Of a DNA stretch of 11,529 nucleotides, positions 7,269-11,529 are shown piece after piece. The notes below the pieces were generated by a model. The model was not told the DNA's origin, did not search any database, and saw only the letters and a list, made by a program, of their open reading frames with translations. The DNA is taken from NCBI GenBank assembly GCA_013619035.1, contig JABXKX010000100.1, positions 1-11,529 of the forward strand. Reading direction: 5' to 3'. The position numbers and the translations under genes were made by a program. The DNA comes from Peptostreptococcaceae bacterium (lineage in GTDB: Bacteria; Bacillota_A; Clostridia; Peptostreptococcales; Acidaminobacteraceae). Every line of letters begins with the position of its first letter. The first letter of the stretch is position 1.

Positions 7269-8329
7269 AAAAATTATTACTAGTACTTTGTGCATTTCTA
7301 TTAATTGGTTGTAAAGATAAGGTCACAGAACCTGTCGAGGAACCTATAGTAATTGAAATAGATGAAGAGTGCTTTCATAACACAAAACTAAAGAAATTCA
7401 ATAATAGCATTCCTCATATATATAAAAATTATATTGAAATGGACGATGATACCTATGGTAATTATGTTGTTGAGATGTATGATAGCAATTATGATCCTGT
7501 GTGGTCATATAAATGGAGAGACTTAATTGTCAGTAGAGAAGACTATGATATTGTACCGCTACTCTATGAAGATAAGATGATCATTAATGTACAAGGTATT
7601 ATTTCAGTTCATGATTTATTAACAGGTGCATTTATTTGGGAATTAGAAACAACTCAAACAGATGCTAAGTTTGCAGTAGAGGATGATATACTTTATGTTT
7701 TAGGATATAAAGATAATTATGTATCGGGCGTTTCATTAGAAACGGGCGAACTTTTATTAGAGATTAAAGATGATAATTATTTAGAAGTTAATGCAATTAC
7801 TATTGAAGATGATATTATTGCGTATTTTGAAACGACAAATGTCACACGAAATGCTGTTTCGTTTGATAAAACAGGTACCTTTAAAAAGAGATTAGCCTAT
7901 CAAGATAGAAGTCGTGTTTTGGAATCTTGGAGTTTGGCAGTATCTTCAGATGAGTCAGAAGCGGCAAACAATCTTATTGATGAGAAAAATAATACTTGTT
8001 GGCGTGAAACGGTTAAAGGTTATGGAGAAAAAGAGTGGATTGAAATCACTAGAACTTTTCCTGTGGTTGTGAATGAACTCCATATCATGAATGGTGATCA
8101 ATCTTCAGAAAAAAAATATAATGAAAATGCTAAATTAAAAAAAGTGACATTAAGTGTTGGTGACGGTAAAAGTTTTACTTACAATTTTGAAAATTTTGAG
8201 TATGGAAAAGAAGATGTCATGAAGTTTGTTAAGCCAATCATGGCAGACTATATTCTCTTGACTATTATTGAAGCAGAACCTGGAGAAATGTTCAAAAATA
8301 CTTGTATTAGTGAAATTGGTACAAAGTAG
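7265..8329 (+). CDS. Lipoprotein with PQQ-propeller-like domain and NADase-type glycan-binding (discoidin-like) domain
   Basis: A 354-aa predicted surface lipoprotein. MKKLLLVLCAFLLIGC is a short type II signal peptide with the lipid-modified Cys at 16. An acidic linker follows to about 35. Residues about 60-215 show PQQ/beta-propeller-like strands (VWSYKW, IISVHDLLTGAFIWELE, ILYVLGYKDN, VSLETGELLLEI), fewer than a full propeller. Residues about 222-352 fit the NADase-type glycan-binding domain, a discoidin-like fold: NNLIDEKNNTCWRE, GYGEKEWIEI, HIMNGDQSSEKKYNENAK and a final CISEIGTK. ATG 7265 overlaps the upstream TGA by 4 bases, and a GGGG lies 8-10 bases upstream. It is the only purely extracellular member of the cluster and is the natural candidate to contact cell wall or glycans. 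Binding partner unknown. A possible promoter follows it, so it may end the first transcript, though no terminator is seen. Confidence 0.85.
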   Translation: MKKLLLVLCAFLLIGCKDKVTEPVEEPIVIEIDEECFHNTKLKKFNNSIPHIYKNYIEMDDDTYGNYVVEMYDSNYDPVWSYKWRDLIVSREDYDIVPLLYEDKMIINVQGIISVHDLLTGAFIWELETTQTDAKFAVEDDILYVLGYKDNYVSGVSLETGELLLEIKDDNYLEVNAITIEDDIIAYFETTNVTRNAVSFDKTGTFKKRLAYQDRSRVLESWSLAVSSDESEAANNLIDEKNNTCWRETVKGYGEKEWIEITRTFPVVVNELHIMNGDQSSEKKYNENAKLKKVTLSVGDGKSFTYNFENFEYGKEDVMKFVKPIMADYILLTIIEAEPGEMFKNTCISEIGTK

Positions 8330-8333
8330 TGAG

Positions 8334-8362
8334 TTGATGTGAATTTTGTTAAATGATATGAT
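8334..8362 (+). promoter_or_regulatory. Possible vegetative promoter before the coiled-coil zinc-ribbon gene
   Basis: TTGATG (8334-8339) and TATGAT (8357-8362) are separated by exactly 17 bases, a fair SigA-type pair. A second TATAAT at 8373-8378 lacks a good -35. The 69-base gap between stop and start is the largest inside the cluster up to this point and could hold a second start of transcription. Confidence 0.4.
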
Positions 8363-8398
8363 AACAATAGAATATAATGAATGATTAAGGAGGAAATA

Positions 8399-8878
8399 AT
8401 GGGTTTTTTAGATGATTTAGGGAAAAGTTTAAACAAAGTGGGAAAAAAGACAAGTGAAATGGCAAGTGGTGCTAAGTTAAAACTAGAGATCACAAAGTAT
8501 AAGTCTAATATTGATAAAAAATATGAGGAGTTAGGTGCGAGAATTTACTTCTTGAATAAAGAAGGTCTTGAACTCGATGAGTCAATCGCTGAAATGATTT
8601 CTGCAATTGATGAGATGTTTTTAGCCATTGATAATCTTGAAAAAGAGATTGCTGATATGGCTAAAGAACAAGCTGTTGAACCTACTTCAAACACATGTAA
8701 ACATTGTGGTGAAACTTTGGCTGCAGACACGAAATTCTGTGGTTCTTGTGGCGGTAAAGTAGAAGAAACTGAAGAAGTGATTGAAGACGTTATTTCAGAA
8801 AAAAGATTATGCCCAAATTGTCAAGCAGAAGTAGGAGAAGCTAAATTCTGTAATTCATGTGGCACGAGTTTAGAGTAA
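8399..8878 (+). CDS. Coiled-coil protein with two C-terminal zinc ribbons
   Basis: A 159-aa cytoplasmic protein with no membrane helix. The start MGFLDDLGKSLNKVGKKTSE looks amphipathic. Residues about 26-90 form a charged helical, probably coiled-coil stretch rich in Lys and Glu (KYKSNIDKKYEELGARIYFL, then IDNLEKEIADMAKE). Two zinc ribbons follow, CKHC/CGSC (100-117) and CPNC/CNSC (138-154), separated by an acidic linker. An in-frame ATG at 8381 is rejected because AAGGAGG (8387-8393) lies inside that longer version and spaces to ATG 8399. The next gene starts one base after the stop, in the same TAATATGACT context as the SPFH-YdjG junction. I recognise the architecture (coiled coil plus zinc ribbon, common in Bacillota) but no function. 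A PspA-like coiled-coil partner for the SPFH protein is conceivable but not shown. Confidence 0.85.
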   Translation: MGFLDDLGKSLNKVGKKTSEMASGAKLKLEITKYKSNIDKKYEELGARIYFLNKEGLELDESIAEMISAIDEMFLAIDNLEKEIADMAKEQAVEPTSNTCKHCGETLAADTKFCGSCGGKVEETEEVIEDVISEKRLCPNCQAEVGEAKFCNSCGTSLE

Positions 8879-8879
8879 T

Positions 8880-9209
8880 ATGACTATTATCTGTGAACAC
8901 TGTGGTTATGAAAATCATATGGATTCTAAGACTTGCTTAGAATGCGGTCAAATTGTTAAAAAAAATGAAGAGTATTTGATTTGTAGTATTTGTGGTATCA
9001 GCAATCCAAAGTCTGCGAAAACATGTATTGGATGTCAGGAGCCCTTAAGTGGTAGTAGCACTTTTGTAGTGGATACTGAAGAAAAAGATCAAGATGAAAT
9101 TGAAGAACTTTTAAGTGTTGACGCCGCAGGGGTTGTTAAACCAGATGCTCCAAAACCAGCACCTAAAGATCGTAAAAAATTAAAGAAGATATTTATATTA
9201 TTCTTTTAG
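8880..9209 (+). CDS. Zinc-ribbon N-terminal part of a split zinc-ribbon / membrane / propeller protein
   Basis: This frame encodes 109 aa. Two zinc ribbons come first: Cys5/8/20/23 (CEHC...CLEC) and Cys35/38/49/52 (CSIC...CIGC). An acidic linker (about 60-80), a Pro/Lys linker (KPDAPKPAPKDRKKLKK) and the first residues of a membrane helix (IFILFF) follow, then a stop. The helix continues in the -1 frame as LGIAVLGIIVLSLMWI, so the original protein was almost surely one chain of about 565 aa running on to 10576. Adding one T in the TTTT run at 9204-9207 restores it cleanly. ATG 8880 lies one base after the previous stop with no clear ribosome binding site. If really terminated here it would be a soluble zinc-ribbon protein with a greasy tail. 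Whether the frame break is a mutation, an assembly error in a homopolymer or recoding cannot be decided from sequence. Confidence 0.75.
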   Translation: MTIICEHCGYENHMDSKTCLECGQIVKKNEEYLICSICGISNPKSAKTCIGCQEPLSGSSTFVVDTEEKDQDEIEELLSVDAAGVVKPDAPKPAPKDRKKLKKIFILFF

Positions 9210-9217
9210 GTATAGCA
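9174..9217 (+). other. Frame junction (-1) inside a predicted membrane helix
   Basis: The upstream frame stops at TAG 9207-9209. The downstream frame is open from just after a TAA at 9173-9175 and carries the rest of the helix. The overlap contains an A6 run (9174-9179) and a T4 run (9204-9207). One extra T in the latter gives the most natural helix, and one extra A in the former also restores the frame. No perfect X-XXY-YYZ slippery heptamer in the correct phase was found. Confidence 0.7.
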
Positions 9218-10576
9218 GTGCTTGGGATAATTGTGTTATCACTTATGTGGATTAACAATCAAAAGATCTATCTTGAAGCTGAAGAAGGATTTCATTATGT
9301 TACTCAGACAGGTATTTTACATGTCATTGATGAGTCTGGAAAAGATTTTGAGCTAGCCTATGATGTTTCTTCTGAAACTGAAGTTGTTAAATATGGTGAT
9401 CATATTTACTACATAACAAATCAAAATCTTTATTCATTTGAAAAAGGACAAGCAATATTAGTCTCTGATCATGTGAATAGTTATAAAGTGAACTTAAAAG
9501 GTGATATGGTGCTTTATACGGTATCAGACACAGAAGAGTTATTCGGGGATTTGTATAAATACGATGGTAAGGAAACCCTTAGAATTGATGGCCATGTTGG
9601 CATCAATCGCTATATTTTCAATGATGATGATGTGTATTATGTAACTGAAATTACATCTGATGAAGATTTAGGTGTTCTTTATATGAAACGTGGTGATAAA
9701 TCATCAGTAAAAATTTCTGAAGATGTTTATACACCAGTATTTTCATTAAAGAAAGATTCGGTTTACTTTGTAAGAAAGAACATTGATGAAGTCGATCGAT
9801 TTGATCTGTATTATGTTAAGTCTGGAAAAGTGAATGAGATTAGCCGAAATATTGTTCATCTAGTGGTAAATCCTAAAGAAGAACTTTTTGCAGTTGTACA
9901 AATGAAAAACAGTCAAATTAATCTATTGACTGTCAAAAGAGACCAAGTGACAACACTCGAAAACGGTGTTGACCAAGTGGGATTGAAGTCATATTCAGAA
10001 GATTTAGATCCTATTGTATATATGGATGATATCAAACTCTTTATGAAGGAGTCTACTGGTATGAACAAACTATACGATGGTCAAATTAAAGAACTGGGAT
10101 TGTTTGATGAGTTTTGGTTATCTGATAACCAAAAGAAAATTTATACAATTTTAAATAATGAACTTTCTTATTCTGATTTAAAAGACACACTACAGAATAC
10201 AATTAGCCTTGCAAGAGACGCTGAAGTATCAGTGTTATCAGAGTCAGGTGAAATGAGTGTTTATGAGTCGCTGGGGAAAAAATACTTAGTAACGAATTCA
10301 TATGTAAATCCATTGAGTGATAAAGTGACAGTTACTTTGATATCTATGGATGAAAAATATTTAATTTATTTAGAAGGTACAGATGCATATGTTTTAAAGA
10401 GTGGTGCCAAAGAAGCAGTTTTCTTAGGTAGCCAAGTAGATGTACTTATAACAATCAATAATTATGTTTATACCATTGTTGAAAACGAATTGTTTAGATA
10501 TAAGTTAGGAAAGTTTTCATCAAATAAAGCTATTGATTCAATCCGATCTTGGGATGAAATAAAGCTTTCAGAATAA
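9218..10576 (+). CDS. Extracytoplasmic propeller-like C-terminal part of the split zinc-ribbon protein (DUF5050-like)
   Basis: From GTG 9218 the frame gives 452 aa. The open frame really extends back to about 9176, and no ribosome binding site or good start precedes GTG 9218, which supports it being the continuation of the gene at 8880. Residues 1-12 are the second half of a membrane helix. The rest is a beta-rich domain with repeated strand units built around Tyr-Tyr or Tyr-Phe (DHIYYITNQNLY at 61, DDVYYVTEITSD at 138, DSVYFVRKNID at 180, and a late NNYVYTIVENELFRY). This is the pattern of DUF5050/WD40-like propellers found outside the membrane in Bacillota zinc-ribbon proteins. Orientation follows from Lys residues just before the helix: zinc ribbons inside, propeller outside. 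No catalytic motif is visible. Function unknown; a transmembrane sensor or scaffold is plausible. Confidence 0.75.
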   Translation: MLGIIVLSLMWINNQKIYLEAEEGFHYVTQTGILHVIDESGKDFELAYDVSSETEVVKYGDHIYYITNQNLYSFEKGQAILVSDHVNSYKVNLKGDMVLYTVSDTEELFGDLYKYDGKETLRIDGHVGINRYIFNDDDVYYVTEITSDEDLGVLYMKRGDKSSVKISEDVYTPVFSLKKDSVYFVRKNIDEVDRFDLYYVKSGKVNEISRNIVHLVVNPKEELFAVVQMKNSQINLLTVKRDQVTTLENGVDQVGLKSYSEDLDPIVYMDDIKLFMKESTGMNKLYDGQIKELGLFDEFWLSDNQKKIYTILNNELSYSDLKDTLQNTISLARDAEVSVLSESGEMSVYESLGKKYLVTNSYVNPLSDKVTVTLISMDEKYLIYLEGTDAYVLKSGAKEAVFLGSQVDVLITINNYVYTIVENELFRYKLGKFSSNKAIDSIRSWDEIKLSE

Positions 10577-10582
10577 TAATGA

Positions 10583-10605
10583 TGACTCGGGGAAAACCCG
10601 AGTTG
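10583..10605 (+). terminator. Intercistronic hairpin, weak terminator or attenuator
   Basis: ACTCGGG (10585-10591) pairs with CCCGAGT (10597-10603) around a GAAAA loop, and G-U pairs could extend the stem. This is by far the most GC-rich stem in the area. The following bases (TGCTATTTGTT) are only moderately T-rich, so it may attenuate rather than stop transcription, or protect the upstream message's 3' end. Confidence 0.5.
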
Positions 10606-10624
10606 CTATTTGTTGGGAGGATTC

Positions 10625-11529
10625 ATGGGATTTTTTAAAGGCATATTTAATTTTGTGCTGATGATTATTTTGAGCATTTGTTTATTGGCGTGGTTTAGTT
10701 ATGGTTTATTAAACGATTCAGTTCTATCATATGAGGTAAATCAAACAATGGTAGAAGAAACACCATTTACTGAAGAAGTGACAAGTGAAATACTTAATAG
10801 ATATCATACCAAATTGTCTGATTTGAGTTTTGATGAAGAAGTATTATTATCATTTGTTAACGAATCAGGCATGGGTGTTTTAGGATATATTCTTTCAGAA
10901 TATGAAGAAATGCCAAATGTTGATGTTTCATTCTTAAAAGAATATGTAACTACCAATGTTACAAGAGAAGAAGCGAGTAAATTTTATGGCAATGTAGACA
11001 TTGACGGAACCATACAAGCTTTAAGAGAAGTACCTGAAGGGGAAAGTATTACAAAAGCAATTGATGCTTATCTGGAAGGTGAAAACGTTACTATAGATCA
11101 AAAGGATGTAGATTTAGTAACCGAACTTTTCTTAGAACATAAGGAATTAGATGACGATAGTCTAAAAAATAAGATTATCACTGAAATTGCATATGAGAAA
11201 TTAAATTTAAATGAAATGTCAACAGAACTATCATTACAACAATTGTTTGATAAATTGATGACTAAAAACCCATTTACAGTGATAAGAGAACTATTGAATG
11301 TTATCAGTAAAAACATTCATGGTTATATGGTTTTGATGATGATGATTGTTTTCTTATTGATTTTAGTAGCGGAATTCAGAATTACTTCAACTTCAACGTG
11401 GTTGACTTTATCTTTAGTTTTAGCAATATTACCATTACAATTGATTAGGTTACTAAACTTTGTTGTAGACGGAGACTATTTTACTGTCTTTAATGGTATG
11501 GAAAGTTATAAGAATTATATGCTAGATTC
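10625..11529 (+). CDS. Membrane protein of unknown function with large extracytoplasmic loop, 3' truncated by window edge
   Basis: The frame stays open from ATG 10625 to the end of the window (301 residues visible). GGGAGG at 10615-10620 gives a good ribosome binding site. Membrane helices are seen at about 6-28, 234-249 and 258-278. The roughly 200 residues between the first and second are acidic, helix-like and free of Cys, and would lie outside the cell if the N-terminus (MGFFKG) is inside. The region after helix 3 (VDGDYFTVFNGMESYKNYML) begins another external segment, probably leading to a fourth helix beyond the window. I do not recognise the family and see no catalytic motif. It lies 48 bases after the propeller gene, past a hairpin, and probably belongs to the same cluster. 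It is not a TPM-domain protein like B. subtilis YdjH as far as visible. Confidence 0.8.
   Translation, partial: MGFFKGIFNFVLMIILSICLLAWFSYGLLNDSVLSYEVNQTMVEETPFTEEVTSEILNRYHTKLSDLSFDEEVLLSFVNESGMGVLGYILSEYEEMPNVDVSFLKEYVTTNVTREEASKFYGNVDIDGTIQALREVPEGESITKAIDAYLEGENVTIDQKDVDLVTELFLEHKELDDDSLKNKIITEIAYEKLNLNEMSTELSLQQLFDKLMTKNPFTVIRELLNVISKNIHGYMVLMMMIVFLLILVAEFRITSTSTWLTLSLVLAILPLQLIRLLNFVVDGDYFTVFNGMESYKNYMLD

Noticed and set aside
9174..9182. Classical -1 ribosomal slippery site at the A6 run
   Set aside because: In the zero frame the run reads T-AAA-AAA-T, so slipping back one base gives a poor pairing at the first codon, and no downstream stimulatory hairpin was found. Recoding is kept only as an alternative to a missing base.
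1..11529. CRISPR arrays, tRNA or rRNA genes, insertion sequences, riboswitches
   Set aside because: No regularly spaced repeats, cloverleaf-like blocks, transposase motifs, terminal inverted repeats or recognisable leader folds were found on either strand.

Overview
The window is AT-rich (roughly one third GC by eye), uses TGA as a stop codon (at the ends of the RND and YdjG-like genes) and has strong GGAGG-type ribosome binding sites. It also carries a short-signal lipoprotein and Bacillota-type families: a Gram-positive style RND pump, YdjG/YdjI-like proteins, and zinc-ribbon plus membrane-segment proteins. Together these suggest a low-GC monoderm of the Bacillota, Clostridia or a near relative such as the Izemoplasma/Acholeplasma side. 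The genus cannot be fixed from the sequence alone. All convincing genes lie on the + strand.

Left part (1-4995), ordinary metabolic and transport genes. The 3' three quarters of an RND-family efflux/export pump ends at a clear intrinsic terminator (2296-2326). Next come two overlapping, translationally coupled genes: a glycosylasparaginase-family N-terminal nucleophile hydrolase (2361-3251) and a CutC-family TIM-barrel protein (3245-3913). After an intergenic stretch with an extended -10 promoter (about 4000-4008) come pyroglutamyl peptidase Pcp (4057-4695) and a small XRE-family regulator (4718-4963). A 13-bp-stem terminator (4962-5008) closes this unit.

Right part (5010-11529), a dense cluster of zinc-ribbon and membrane proteins with no enzyme I can recognise. 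In order it holds: an SPFH protein resembling Bacillus subtilis YdjI with three C-terminal zinc ribbons; a YdjG-like protein with two N-terminal zinc ribbons and a C-terminal membrane helix; a lipoprotein with a PQQ-propeller-like half and a NADase-type glycan-binding (discoidin-like) half; a coiled-coil protein with two zinc ribbons; a protein with two zinc ribbons, a membrane helix and a large extracytoplasmic propeller-like domain; and a membrane protein with a large external loop that runs off the window. The fifth gene is split by a -1 frame change exactly inside its membrane helix.

Nine zinc ribbons are predicted on the cytoplasmic side and several beta-rich modules on the outside. The SPFH and YdjG-like pair is shared with the B. 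subtilis pspA-ydjG-ydjH-ydjI membrane-stress operon. The likeliest reading is therefore a membrane-associated sensing or membrane-maintenance complex without a visible PspA. This is the part of the window most likely to be an undescribed system; its function is inference only.
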